This document shows positions 1 through 8,404 of a stretch of DNA of 58,217 nucleotides, in pieces. The DNA is from JACPHD01 sp964526325. GTDB taxonomy: Bacteria > Patescibacteriota > Patescibacteriia > Patescibacteriales > GWC2-42-12. The position numbers and the translations under genes were made by a program. The notes under the pieces are model-generated. The model made no database searches, was not told where the DNA came from, and saw nothing but the letters and a program-made list of their open reading frames with translations. The stretch lies in assembly GCA_964526325.1 (NCBI GenBank), contig CAZGKM010000007.1:1-58217 (forward strand). Reading direction: 5' to 3'. How positions within the stretch are numbered: the stretch's first letter is position 1; every line of letters begins with the position of its first letter.

Positions 1-81
1 ATATTTGACTGTTTTGTCAACGCTTTTTTGGTGTGGATAAGTTAGGAAGGGGGGTGGGTAATTTATGACTGATTTTTAATT

Positions 82-1086
82 TTATCTTATTAATTTTTCT
101 ATCTTTTCCGCAAACTTTTTTCCATATTCTTCCCTCCTGTCATTAGCGTGCATTTTTAACACGGCATCGCTCATCACCACTCTCGTGTCTTTATTCATTA
201 TGTCGGTTAAATTTTTTGGCAATAGCTTGAGCTGAAGTTTTTTAAACCATGTTTCCAGCCCGCCGCAAAACAAATCAATTACATCATGATAAAATTCATA
301 AAAAAATGATCTAACGCATCTCTGCCTTCCCGGATTAACCGGTTCCCAATTAGGCAAACCGGCATTAAGCCATGAATTTTCTTTAATTAGCTTTTTATAA
401 ATTCCGCCGACATCATAAATCGGCGTCAGGCCAGCCAGCCAATAAGTAAAATAAATATCATAATTTTTTCTGTCATTCTGGAGCGAAGCGATAGAATCTC
501 GAGGCAACATCAACCCGGATAAATCCATCGCCTTTTCGCTAACATAAAAACTCAAGCAGATTTTATCTCGCGAATTATCAGTTTGCGGCCGCAAGCCTAA
601 AAGTTTAGTGATGCCGGCGCAAAAGAATCTTGTTAGCCAAATTCGCTTATCTTCGGCAATAATAAAAAAATCAATATCACTATCATCTTTTAAATTATGC
701 GCGCCAAGCAAATTACCTACTGCGATCATTTTTATCCAGGGAATAAATTTAAAAATTTTTGCCGCCAATACCGCGCGCTTGAATTTTCTGTCGGTAAAAT
801 TATATCGGCTTAATCTTTCTCTAACATTTTTTTCCCGGCCGGCTAAAAAATAAAATCCGTTTTTAGTTTCAATTTGTCCATGCGGTATTTGCCCTCTTTC
901 AAAAGGAGGGTTAAGGAGGTTTATCATATTATCTGCCGTTTCCACAACTTCGTTTAATTCACATTTTATATCTAACATCCGCCAAATTTCCATATTCGTT
1001 AAAACATAATCAAACATGTCAAAAAAAGCAATCACCTTAATGATTGCCTCCTTAATATCATAATTTTTATTGTCTAAATCGTTCAT
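82..1086 (-). CDS. Nucleotidyltransferase-fold protein
   Basis: 334-residue protein with a minimal nucleotidyltransferase signature in the middle: a G-[AS]-type turn followed by D-S-D-I-D-F (about residues 130-145), the metal-binding DxD of the polymerase-beta superfamily. The natural substrate is unknown; such proteins modify small molecules, nucleic acids or proteins. I prefer the ATG at 1086 over the longer TTG start at 1131, because the upstream stretch is hydrophobic and made of a repeated AT-rich word. Residues about 55-66 (LLNPPFERG) are encoded by a short palindromic repeat also seen in uvrA. It is the last gene of the minus-strand run starting with rmuC, about 150 bp downstream of it. 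The family call is fairly safe; the function is not. Confidence 0.7.
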   Translation of the reverse strand: MNDLDNKNYDIKEAIIKVIAFFDMFDYVLTNMEIWRMLDIKCELNEVVETADNMINLLNPPFERGQIPHGQIETKNGFYFLAGREKNVRERLSRYNFTDRKFKRAVLAAKIFKFIPWIKMIAVGNLLGAHNLKDDSDIDFFIIAEDKRIWLTRFFCAGITKLLGLRPQTDNSRDKICLSFYVSEKAMDLSGLMLPRDSIASLQNDRKNYDIYFTYWLAGLTPIYDVGGIYKKLIKENSWLNAGLPNWEPVNPGRQRCVRSFFYEFYHDVIDLFCGGLETWFKKLQLKLLPKNLTDIMNKDTRVVMSDAVLKMHANDRREEYGKKFAEKIEKLIR

Positions 1087-1105
1087 GAATATAATTAAAA
1101 TGACT

Positions 1106-1232
1106 AATATCAAATGACAAATCAAATCCAAAGTTCAAATGTTAAAATAATCAGCCTGCCTGCCGGCAGGCAGATTTGTCATTTGGCCATTTGATATTGA
1201 TTTGACATTTGTCATTGGAAATTTGTCATTTA
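1106..1232. repeat. Interspersed repeat cluster
   Basis: The spacer between rmuC and the nucleotidyltransferase gene holds AT-rich words (caaatgacaaatcaaatcc, atttgtcatttggccattt) on both sides of an 18-20 bp GC-rich palindrome at 1155-1173 (cctgcctgccggcaggcag). The same palindrome recurs at 2565-2584 and in degenerate form elsewhere in the window. No gene is seen here. Confidence 0.8.
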
Positions 1233-1237
1233 CAGTT

Positions 1238-2338
1238 TTATTCCTCCCCTTTCGGCTTCTCAATTTTAAGCGCTTCAACCCGCGCTTCTCCGCCGGCGAT
1301 TTTCACCACGTCTTTATCTATCTTTTTAAATTCCTTATAAGCATTGTTGTAGTGATTAACCGCCGCGGACATGCTAACGCCCAATTTTTTCATGAAATCA
1401 TCATAGCTTAAAATATGCCGTCCGAGCATCTCAACGTGCTTTCTGATTTCTTTAGCGCTCTCTTCAATCTGCAAAGCCCGGAGTCCTTGAAGCACGGTCT
1501 GCAGATACGCTAAAAACGAGGTGGGCGAAACGATAATGACATGGCGCTCTTTAAAGGCATATTCAATTAAATCGCGGGTGTTAACTTGCACGGCGCCGAC
1601 CTTATTGATTAGAAGATCATAATAAATCGCTTCGCTAGGTATAAACATAAAGGCGAAATCCATGGTATTTTCACTCGGCTTAACATACTTAGCCGTCTCG
1701 TCTATGCGCAATTTTAAATCCTGCTTGAATAATTTTTCCAGTTTTTCTCTTTCTTCGGCTTCATGGCAATTTAAAATCTTTTCGTAGTTTTCCAAAGAAA
1801 ATTTTGAATCCACCGGAATAATTTTTTCTTTAACGAATACCACAGCGTCAACGATCGTCCCGTCTTTAAACGGATATTGCATCTGGTAAGAATTGGGCGG
1901 CAAGACATTTTTTAAAGTCTCTTCAAGAAAATATTCGCCTAAAACTCCGCGCTGTTTCGGATTTTTTAAAATATCCTGAAGATTCTGAAGCTGCGCGGAA
2001 AAATTAACCACCTGCTTGTTGGTCTCGTCTAATTTAGTCAGCCGCTCGGTCACGTCGGCGATTAAACGGGCCGATTGGCCGGTAATGTTTTGGATAATTT
2101 TCGTGGTCTGGCCGATTTGCTCCTGATTGGCGCGATGAGTTTCCGACAGCTTACCGTCCATCGCCTGCCTTAAATCCCGGTTCTGCTCGCCAAGTTGGGT
2201 TAACCGCTCCATCATAGCGGCTAATTTTTCCCCGTCAGCGCCGGGCGCTATTGAAGTTTTTTTGATTAATAAAATTATAACCGCGATAATACCGATTATT
2301 AATAATATTAGCAAAAAAATTACAACTTGGTTTAGCAT
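1238..2338 (-). CDS. rmuC: DNA recombination protein RmuC family
   Basis: 366 residues. An N-terminal membrane segment (residues about 5-26) is followed by a coiled-coil stretch to about residue 120 and then the RmuC core: the K-Q-R-G-V-L-G-E-Y-F-L-E-E-T-L region and the D-G-T-I-V-D-A-V-V / P-V-D-S-K-F-S strand typical of this restriction-nuclease-like fold. RmuC proteins limit rearrangement of inverted repeats, which is relevant in a genome so rich in small palindromes. Length fits the short form of the family. The ATG at 2338 is the first in frame and has no clear Shine-Dalgarno site. Confidence 0.9.
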   Translation of the reverse strand: MLNQVVIFLLILLIIGIIAVIILLIKKTSIAPGADGEKLAAMMERLTQLGEQNRDLRQAMDGKLSETHRANQEQIGQTTKIIQNITGQSARLIADVTERLTKLDETNKQVVNFSAQLQNLQDILKNPKQRGVLGEYFLEETLKNVLPPNSYQMQYPFKDGTIVDAVVFVKEKIIPVDSKFSLENYEKILNCHEAEEREKLEKLFKQDLKLRIDETAKYVKPSENTMDFAFMFIPSEAIYYDLLINKVGAVQVNTRDLIEYAFKERHVIIVSPTSFLAYLQTVLQGLRALQIEESAKEIRKHVEMLGRHILSYDDFMKKLGVSMSAAVNHYNNAYKEFKKIDKDVVKIAGGEARVEALKIEKPKGEE

Positions 2339-2641
2339 AAATATTACTTTAAATTACTATTTTTTAATAATTTAAGTTTAACAATTTAAAATAATTAGTG
2401 CAACTCCTTGCCAGGATCTTTTTTTTATCCTATAATGAATTGCATTGTTTTAAACTCTGACTATCGCTATTGTCATCCTGGGCTTGATCCGGGATCCAGG
2501 GGTTAATGGTACAAAATACTATTTTAAAATCATCTTAACAAACCGACATACCTACGGGTTTAACCCTGCCTGCCGGCAGGCAGGCTGGATTCCACTCTGC
2601 ATCTTGCGGGGCGGTACTAGCAAATATAATAATTTTTTAAT
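2339..2641. repeat. Repeat-filled intergenic region upstream of uvrA
   Basis: About 300 bp without a gene. It contains the half-element gtcatcctgggcttgatccg (about 2471-2500), a perfect 20 bp palindrome at 2565-2584, and a second half-element ending with a gcatcttgcggggc word at about 2600-2612, which also occurs inside murD. A -10 box TATAAT at 2625-2630 lies just upstream of the uvrA ATG. Confidence 0.75.
2602..2630 (+). promoter_or_regulatory. uvrA promoter, near-leaderless
   Basis: Consensus TATAAT at 2625-2630 ends 11 nt before the uvrA ATG, so the transcript would begin within about 5 nt of the start codon. The -35 is weak (TCTTGC-like) and falls within the repeat-derived gcatcttgcggggc word. 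No Shine-Dalgarno site fits. Confidence 0.5.
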
Positions 2642-5536
2642 ATGCAAAACAGCATCAAGATAAAAGGCGCGCGCGTTCATAATTTAAAAAATATTGACGT
2701 AGAGATACCGCGCGATAAATTGGTTGTTTTAACCGGCTTATCCGGCTCGGGCAAATCATCTTTAGCTTTTGACACAATTTACGCCGAGGGCCAGCGCCGT
2801 TACGTTGAATCTTTATCCGCTTACGCCCGGCAATTTATCGGGCAAATGAATAAGCCTGACGTTGATTCTATCGACGGATTATCTCCGGCCATTTCCATCG
2901 ATCAAAAATCCACTTCCCATAATCCGCGTTCAACGGTTGGTACGATTACGGAAATTTACGATTACTTGCGCTTGCTTTACGCCCGCATCGGCGTGCCTCA
3001 TTGCCCAAAGTGCGGCCAATTGATAAAACCATTATCTATTGATGAAATAATCAGCCAAATTACCGACGGTTTCCTAAATAAAGATATAATAATTCTGGCT
3101 CCTTTGATTAAAGACAAAAAGGGCGAGCATAAAGGAATTTTGGACGACGTAGCTAAGGCCGGCTATTCCCGCTTGCGCTATGACAATATAATTTATCCCT
3201 TAGAAGAAGTCCGCGATTTAAGCGTAGACAAGCAAAAAAAGCATAACGTGGAAATAGTTATTGACCGGCTGACTATTACCAAAGACAAAGAAGACTTAGC
3301 CCGGCTGACCGAAAGCGTGGAAAAAGCTTTGGAATTGGGCAACGGCTTGGTTACGATTTCAACCCCCTTTATTAAAGGGGGTAAGGGGGATTTTACTTCT
3401 TCTGGTAAAACACCGGATAATCATGAAACCACTTTTTCCAAACTTTCCGCCTGCTCTAAGTGCGGTATTAGCCTGCCGGAGCTGGAACCGCGCAATTTTT
3501 CTTTTAACTCCCCTCATGGCGCTTGCCCTGATTGCGCCGGCTTAGGCACAAAACTGGAAATTGACCCTAAATTAATTATTAATTCCAATCTAACAATCGC
3601 CCAGGGAGCTATCCGCGCCTGGGCCCATAGCACGGCCGGCGGCCAAGGCTGGCTGATGCGCATCTTAGGCACGGTGGCCGAGGCTCAAGGCTTTGATTTA
3701 AATACTCCGGTCAAAAATTTAACGAAAAAACAATTGGACATAGTGCTTTACGGTTCTGGCGAAAAAAACTACAACGTTAATTATCAGAGCGAGCGCTTTT
3801 CCGGCGAATTAACTACCGAATTCGAGGGCGTTATCCCTAATTTGGAGCGCCGCTTTCAGCAAACCGAATCAGATTATGTCAGGAAAGAAATTGAACAATA
3901 CATGAGAGTCTTGATTTGCCCGACCTGCTCCGGCAAACGCTTAAAACCCGAGATGCTGGCCGTAAAAATTACCGGGCTGTCGATTTATGATATTACCGAA
4001 AAAACCATCGACCAAGAAAAAAAATTCTTTAATGAGCTCTCTAATTCTAAAATAATCTCCGCGCGCGATAAAAAAATCTCTGCCCAAATTTTAAAAGAAA
4101 TTTGCGCTCGCTTGAATTTTCTGTCCAACGTCGGCCTGGACTATTTAACGCTCGGGCGGACGGCTAATACTTTATCCGGCGGCGAAGCCCAGCGCATCAG
4201 ATTGGCCACGCAAATCGGTTCGGCTTTAATGGGCGTAATTTATATTTTAGACGAACCGTCTATCGGCCTGCATCATCGCGACAACAATAAATTGATCGGT
4301 ACGCTTAAAAAACTGCGCGATCTGGGCAATACGGTAATCGTAGTCGAGCATGATGAAGCCACTATGCTGGCGGCCGATTGGCTCGTTGATATCGGCCCGG
4401 GCGCGGGCGAACATGGGGGTAAAATCGTAGCCGCGGGCACGCCGCTAGCCATAAAAAAAAGCGCCAAATCTTTAACCGGACAATATCTGGCCGGAAAAAA
4501 ATTTATTCCGGCGCCGGTTAAATACCGCGCGGGCAATGGAAAAAAATTAAAAATCTTAAAGGCCAGCGAGCATAATTTAAAAAATATCAATGTGGAATTT
4601 CCCTTAGGCCTGTTTATCGCCATTACCGGCGTTTCCGGCTCGGGAAAATCCACCTTAATGACCGATATATTGGCCAACGCTCTAAACCAAAAACTTTACC
4701 GCGCCAAACAAGAACCGGGCAAACATGAAAAAATTGAAGGCCTTGAAAACATCGATAAAGTGATCAATATCGACCAATCGCCTATCGGCCGAACGCCGCG
4801 CTCAAATCCGGCGACCTACACTGGCGCTTTTACGCCTATCCGCGATTTATTCGCCTCTCTGCCTGAAGCTAAAATCAGAGGCTATAAAACCGGACGCTTT
4901 TCTTTTAACGTTCCGGGCGGGCGCTGCGAAGCCTGCGGCGGCGACGGCATGGTTAAAATAGAAATGCAATTTTTACCTGATGTTTATGTTGTCTGCGAAG
5001 TTTGCCACGGCAAACGATATAATAAAGAAGCTCTGGAAATACATTATAAAGATAAAAATATTTCCGATATTCTTAATATGACGGTTGAAGAAGGATTACA
5101 TTTTTTCAAAAACATCCCAGCCATTGAACAAAAACTTTTTACTTTAAACCAGGTCGGCTTAAGTTATGTAAAACTCGGCCAATCGGCGACAACTCTATCC
5201 GGCGGCGAAGCGCAAAGAGTAAAATTAGCTACCGAGTTATCGCGCCGCGCTACGGGAAAAACTTTATATATTCTGGACGAGCCGACTACCGGCTTGCATT
5301 TTGATGATATTAAAAAACTCTTGCAAGTATTAAATCAGCTGGTTGATAAAGGCAATACGGTTTTAATTATTGAACATAACATGGATGTTATAAAGTCGGT
5401 TGATTGGATTATCGATCTCGGGCCGGAAGGCGGCGATAAGGGCGGTGAAATCGTAGTCCAAGGCACGCCTAAGCAAGTCGCCAAGAACGAAAAATCATAT
5501 ACCGGGCAATATCTGGCAAAAATTATAAAAAAATAG
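2642..5536 (+). CDS. uvrA: UvrABC system protein A
   Basis: 964 residues, near the usual 940. DNA-damage recognition ATPase of nucleotide excision repair, which loads UvrB. Two ABC modules are visible: Walker A G-L-S-G-S-G-K-S-S near residue 32 with signature L-S-G-G-E-A-Q-R-I near 510, and Walker A G-V-S-G-S-G-K-S-T near 661 with L-S-G-G-E-A-Q-R-V near 853. Zinc-binding CxxC pairs occur near 120, near 280 and at the C-E-A-C...C-E-V-C finger (about 760-790). Residues about 239-250 (STPFIKGGKGDF) come from a palindromic repeat lying between conserved blocks. It is a single-gene transcript, with uvrB and uvrC elsewhere in the window. Confidence 0.98.
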   Translation: MQNSIKIKGARVHNLKNIDVEIPRDKLVVLTGLSGSGKSSLAFDTIYAEGQRRYVESLSAYARQFIGQMNKPDVDSIDGLSPAISIDQKSTSHNPRSTVGTITEIYDYLRLLYARIGVPHCPKCGQLIKPLSIDEIISQITDGFLNKDIIILAPLIKDKKGEHKGILDDVAKAGYSRLRYDNIIYPLEEVRDLSVDKQKKHNVEIVIDRLTITKDKEDLARLTESVEKALELGNGLVTISTPFIKGGKGDFTSSGKTPDNHETTFSKLSACSKCGISLPELEPRNFSFNSPHGACPDCAGLGTKLEIDPKLIINSNLTIAQGAIRAWAHSTAGGQGWLMRILGTVAEAQGFDLNTPVKNLTKKQLDIVLYGSGEKNYNVNYQSERFSGELTTEFEGVIPNLERRFQQTESDYVRKEIEQYMRVLICPTCSGKRLKPEMLAVKITGLSIYDITEKTIDQEKKFFNELSNSKIISARDKKISAQILKEICARLNFLSNVGLDYLTLGRTANTLSGGEAQRIRLATQIGSALMGVIYILDEPSIGLHHRDNNKLIGTLKKLRDLGNTVIVVEHDEATMLAADWLVDIGPGAGEHGGKIVAAGTPLAIKKSAKSLTGQYLAGKKFIPAPVKYRAGNGKKLKILKASEHNLKNINVEFPLGLFIAITGVSGSGKSTLMTDILANALNQKLYRAKQEPGKHEKIEGLENIDKVINIDQSPIGRTPRSNPATYTGAFTPIRDLFASLPEAKIRGYKTGRFSFNVPGGRCEACGGDGMVKIEMQFLPDVYVVCEVCHGKRYNKEALEIHYKDKNISDILNMTVEEGLHFFKNIPAIEQKLFTLNQVGLSYVKLGQSATTLSGGEAQRVKLATELSRRATGKTLYILDEPTTGLHFDDIKKLLQVLNQLVDKGNTVLIIEHNMDVIKSVDWIIDLGPEGGDKGGEIVVQGTPKQVAKNEKSYTGQYLAKIIKK
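3358..3393 (+). repeat. In-frame palindromic repeat inside uvrA
   Basis: An acccccttt attaaaggggg inverted repeat followed by taagggggatttt. It is translated as STPFIKGGKGDF inside UvrA. A related element (ccctctttcaaaaggaggg) sits in frame at about 890-921 in the nucleotidyltransferase gene. Confidence 0.75.
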
Positions 5537-5544
5537 CTTAACTT

Positions 5545-5572
5545 GTTCTCCGTAGCCTCGGCGAAGGAGAAC
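5545..5572. repeat. Palindromic repeat at the uvrA 3' end
   Basis: Inverted repeat gttctccg-tagcctcgg-cgaaggagaac just after the uvrA stop. It belongs to the same family as the elements inside uvrC and gyrA (cgaagctt..agcgaagg). The 14 bp word accgggcaatatct occurs both in the uvrA 3' end (5501-5514) and right after the palindrome (5571-5584), as a direct repeat bracketing the element. Confidence 0.7.
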
Positions 5573-5615
5573 CGGGCAATATCTATCTATAATACTAAAA
5601 AAACTATAAACTGCC

Positions 5616-5780
5616 TAAAAAATAAAACCCTCGCTAATATAGACGAGGGTTTAAAATTTGGTCACGGGGCAAGATCATTGCAGGAGGGGAATCCCGCGGC
5701 GTAAGCAGAATCAACAACCGCTTTTAACGATCTTCCCCGTGACAGGGTGCAAATAAAAAGATCAGCATAGCTTTACAGCT
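5616..5780 (-). ncRNA. Structured small RNA, class not assigned
   Basis: A self-contained minus-strand transcription unit with no ORF. A consensus promoter (TTGACA, 17 nt, TATAAT) fires at about 5780. The RNA has a long stem joining 5661-5676 with 5729-5743 (gtcacggggcaagatc pairing with gatcttccccgtgac, one bulge). A Rho-independent terminator follows (ccctcg stem at about 5625-5652, then a U-rich run). At about 165 nt it is in the size range of 6S RNA or a small SRP RNA, but I do not see the conserved SRP loop or tmRNA/RNase P motifs. It converges on uvrA. Confidence 0.7.
5623..5652 (-). terminator. Rho-independent terminator of the small RNA
   Basis: Minus strand: aaaccctcg, loop tctatattag, cgagggttt, then a T-rich run. 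It may also act on uvrA readthrough from the other side. Confidence 0.8.
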
Positions 5781-5786
5781 TTGAGC

Positions 5787-5815
5787 ATTATATTACATTT
5801 ATAAAAATTTGTCAA
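5787..5815 (-). promoter_or_regulatory. Consensus sigma-70 promoter of the small RNA
   Basis: Read on the minus strand: TTGACA (5815-5810), 17 nt spacer, TATAAT (5792-5787). Both boxes match the consensus perfectly, which suggests high constitutive transcription. It begins just past the stop codon of the ATPase gene upstream. Confidence 0.85.
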
Positions 5816-5838
5816 GAACAGTCAATCTTTATAGATTA

Positions 5839-7224
5839 TTATAAAATTAATTCTTTATAAAACAACAAAAAATATGTTAACGGCATTAGCATAATGCCGT
5901 TTTTATTTTCCAGCTTATCTTGGCCGATAATTATGCCATTTTTAAATCCCGCGCTTTTAAATATGGCGAAATCAGCCGAACTGATCTCTTTATCGTATCT
6001 TATTAAAATTGGCGTTGTTTTTTTATCTCGTTTAGCCAAAAAATTAATTTCTCTTTTTTTAATATTGTCCCGCCAATAATTTATTTCAATTTTTTCATCC
6101 TTGATTAAATGGCTAAAAACCGTATTTTCCACCAGATGAGAAAAAACCGCCGGCTTGTGCAAGCGTTCGCGCGCTAATTGCCAATAGTTAAGCGAACCAT
6201 GAATATAGGAATATAATAGCCAAAAAATAAACGGATCCTGAAAATAAACTTTTTTGGCTTTGCGGCTTAAAAGCTGGCCGCCCTCTGATTGATAAACTGT
6301 TTTAACCGCGAACATCAATTCTAAAATATTAAGATATTCAGCCGCGGTTAAATGGGTCTTAGCCTTGGTTTTATGAATCAGAGTCTTATAACCGATCGGC
6401 TGGCCTAGATTTAAAATTAATTTTTCTATTATTTGCCTGGTTAAAATTATGTCTCTGCCGGATTTAGCGATATAAACCAAAAACCAATTTAAGTAATTAC
6501 TGTAAATACTTTGCTTAACCGCGCCGTTTTCCTTGTAATCGTTTATGGGAGAAATAAAGCCGCCGGTTAAAAAATAAATGTCAAGATAATATTCAATTTT
6601 TTTTATATCGACCGCGTAATTCTTCTGCGTAATTTTTCCGAAAAATCCCGGATTGATTAAATTGGCGAATTCCCCGAAAGCTAAACTGCTGATTGCGATA
6701 TTTTTAAAACCGTTACCGGACTTATTATTTGCCTCAATCAATGATGATGCCGACAAAATAACCGTTGTTTCCGTTAATTTAGCGGCTTTAAATAAATGAT
6801 CCATGCCCTTGCGCCAATTTTTAACCATGGCGATTTCATCAATAAAAATATAGCGCCGTTCCTTTTTTTCTGCTTGAGAATTTAAAAACAGCTTAATCAT
6901 TTCGTTAAGCTGTTCGTAGCTCGAAAGATTATGGCAGGAGTAAAAAAAGATTCTGTTCGGGTCAACTTTATTCTGCTCAATTAATTTCTTAATAACCAGC
7001 TTAAGCAAGGTGGTTTTGCCCACGCCCTTAGGACCGTAAAGGCAATAAATATTATCCTGATTCAGATTAATCTTATCTAAAACCGTTGGTCGCCATTTTA
7101 AGGTTTGATTTTCATATTGCTCAATCACCGGATCAAACTTAAAGCCGATTGAAGACTTTTTAGCTTGGCCGTTAATTGTCCACCAGGGATTTTGAATAGA
7201 TAAAAATTCTAAATTTAAATCCAT
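5839..7224 (-). CDS. AAA_14/DUF4143-family ATPase
   Basis: 461 residues. Walker A G-P-K-G-V-G-K-T-T at about residues 64-72, Walker B R-Y-I-F-I-D-E-I at about 124-131, then an arginine- and aromatic-rich C-terminal half with the DUF4143 look (D-P-F-I-F-W-L-L near 330, ending in a nuclease-like N-F-L-A segment). These predicted ATPases are common in CPR and archaeal genomes and their role is unknown; a nucleic-acid or defence function has been suggested for relatives. It is monocistronic, directly upstream of the small RNA on the same strand. Confidence 0.85.
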   Translation of the reverse strand: MDLNLEFLSIQNPWWTINGQAKKSSIGFKFDPVIEQYENQTLKWRPTVLDKINLNQDNIYCLYGPKGVGKTTLLKLVIKKLIEQNKVDPNRIFFYSCHNLSSYEQLNEMIKLFLNSQAEKKERRYIFIDEIAMVKNWRKGMDHLFKAAKLTETTVILSASSLIEANNKSGNGFKNIAISSLAFGEFANLINPGFFGKITQKNYAVDIKKIEYYLDIYFLTGGFISPINDYKENGAVKQSIYSNYLNWFLVYIAKSGRDIILTRQIIEKLILNLGQPIGYKTLIHKTKAKTHLTAAEYLNILELMFAVKTVYQSEGGQLLSRKAKKVYFQDPFIFWLLYSYIHGSLNYWQLARERLHKPAVFSHLVENTVFSHLIKDEKIEINYWRDNIKKREINFLAKRDKKTTPILIRYDKEISSADFAIFKSAGFKNGIIIGQDKLENKNGIMLMPLTYFLLFYKELIL

Positions 7225-7300
7225 ATAATTAATTCTGCGGAAAGTATGCCAATTTAACTTACAATTACGATTATTTTAACGCTCGCTCTGGCAATATAAT

Positions 7301-7951
7301 TTATAATTTTATATTATCGTTTTGCTCTTTTATTTTTTCATTTTTCATTTGCTTCATATGCCGCCAAACATACCAGACCACCCCTATTAATATAATTACC
7401 ACGATCACAAAATCAAACTTATGGAAATAAACTCCGAGCGTGTCCCAATTATCACCAAGTTTTTTTCCGATATACGCCAGCGCGTAGCACCATGGCAAAG
7501 ATCCTAAAAAACTATAAATTACAAATTTATTAAAATTCATTTTCGCGATACCGGCGGGTAAAGATATAAAAGTGCGCACTACGGGTAAAAGCCGTGAGAA
7601 AAAAATCGCGCCCGAACCGTATTTATTAAAAAAATTATCGGCTATTTCCAGGTCGTGGCGCGAAATCAGAATATATTTGCCGTATTTTTCAATAAATTTC
7701 CGGCCGCCTAAATTACCGGCGATATAAGCGATTATTGAGCCGACAACGCAGCCGATAGCCCCGGCTAAAGCCACGCCCAGCAAACTGAATTTACCCTGAG
7801 CCGCCAAAAAGCCGGCAAACGGCATAATGATTTCCGAAGGCAAAGGAATGCACGCGCTTTCAATCGCCATCATTAAAACTACGCCGGAATAACCCAGCGA
7901 GGAAATGCCGTTTATAATAAAATTTGAAACTAAATCAATGATCGAATCCAT
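7301..7951 (-). CDS. DedA family membrane protein
   Basis: 216 residues. DedA/VTT-domain integral membrane protein, thought to act in lipid carrier or phospholipid handling at the inner membrane. The family landmarks are present: E-S-A-C-I-P-L-P-S-E near residue 30, the G-x2-G...Y-x-G-N-L-G-G-R motif near 70-85, and the F-F-S-R-L-L-P-V-V-R-T-F-I-S-L-P-A-G signature near 115-135, with about five hydrophobic segments. Its start abuts the NUDIX stop codon, so the two genes are almost certainly co-translated. Confidence 0.93.
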   Translation of the reverse strand: MDSIIDLVSNFIINGISSLGYSGVVLMMAIESACIPLPSEIIMPFAGFLAAQGKFSLLGVALAGAIGCVVGSIIAYIAGNLGGRKFIEKYGKYILISRHDLEIADNFFNKYGSGAIFFSRLLPVVRTFISLPAGIAKMNFNKFVIYSFLGSLPWCYALAYIGKKLGDNWDTLGVYFHKFDFVIVVIILIGVVWYVWRHMKQMKNEKIKEQNDNIKL

Positions 7952-8374
7952 TTATTTAATATAATCTCTTAATTTTTCCGGATAAAATCTAGATTTTAAT
8001 ACTTTGTTTTTATCTAACCAATAAGCCTTTTGCGGGTGCCGGCTATCCGCTATTTTTATTTCTTTTCTTCCATAAATATTTTTATCTTTAAAATCGGCCC
8101 GGTATACTAAAATAATTTCATGCATATCTTTGCTCTCATAATTAAAAATATTTTCAATTAAGCCTAAATATTTTACATTTTTAATTTCTGTCTTAATCTC
8201 CTCTTTAACTTCGCGTTTTAGCGCTTCAACCCCGGTTTCGCCAAATTCAACACCGCCGCCGATTAAGCGGTAAAAATTTTCCTGTTTATGATAATCGCGG
8301 CCGGCGATAACTAAAATTTTATTATTTTTAACCGCTACTAATAAAGCTACCGGCCGCGCAATTTTATTATTCAT
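7952..8374 (-). CDS. NUDIX hydrolase
   Basis: 140 residues. The NUDIX box is complete: G-G-G-V-E-F-G-E-T...R-E-V-K-E-E (about residues 39-60), matching GX5EX7REUXEE. It hydrolyses a nucleoside diphosphate linked to another group; the substrate cannot be read from the sequence. The ATG at 8374 follows an AT-rich repeated word (attcataattcgtaattttt). Its stop directly precedes the dedA start. Confidence 0.93.
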   Translation of the reverse strand: MNNKIARPVALLVAVKNNKILVIAGRDYHKQENFYRLIGGGVEFGETGVEALKREVKEEIKTEIKNVKYLGLIENIFNYESKDMHEIILVYRADFKDKNIYGRKEIKIADSRHPQKAYWLDKNKVLKSRFYPEKLRDYIK

Positions 8375-8404
8375 AATTCGTAATTTTTAAATTCAAAATT
8401 CAGG

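Noticed and set aside
1..81. Possible promoter-like TTGACT in the first 80 bases
   Set aside because: No suitable -10 box or gene follows on that strand; the left context is missing.
5616..5780. Assignment of the small RNA to SRP RNA, tmRNA or RNase P
   Set aside because: No GGAA-type loop with AGCAGC opposite, no tRNA-like ends and no conserved RNase P words could be found by eye; size alone is not enough.
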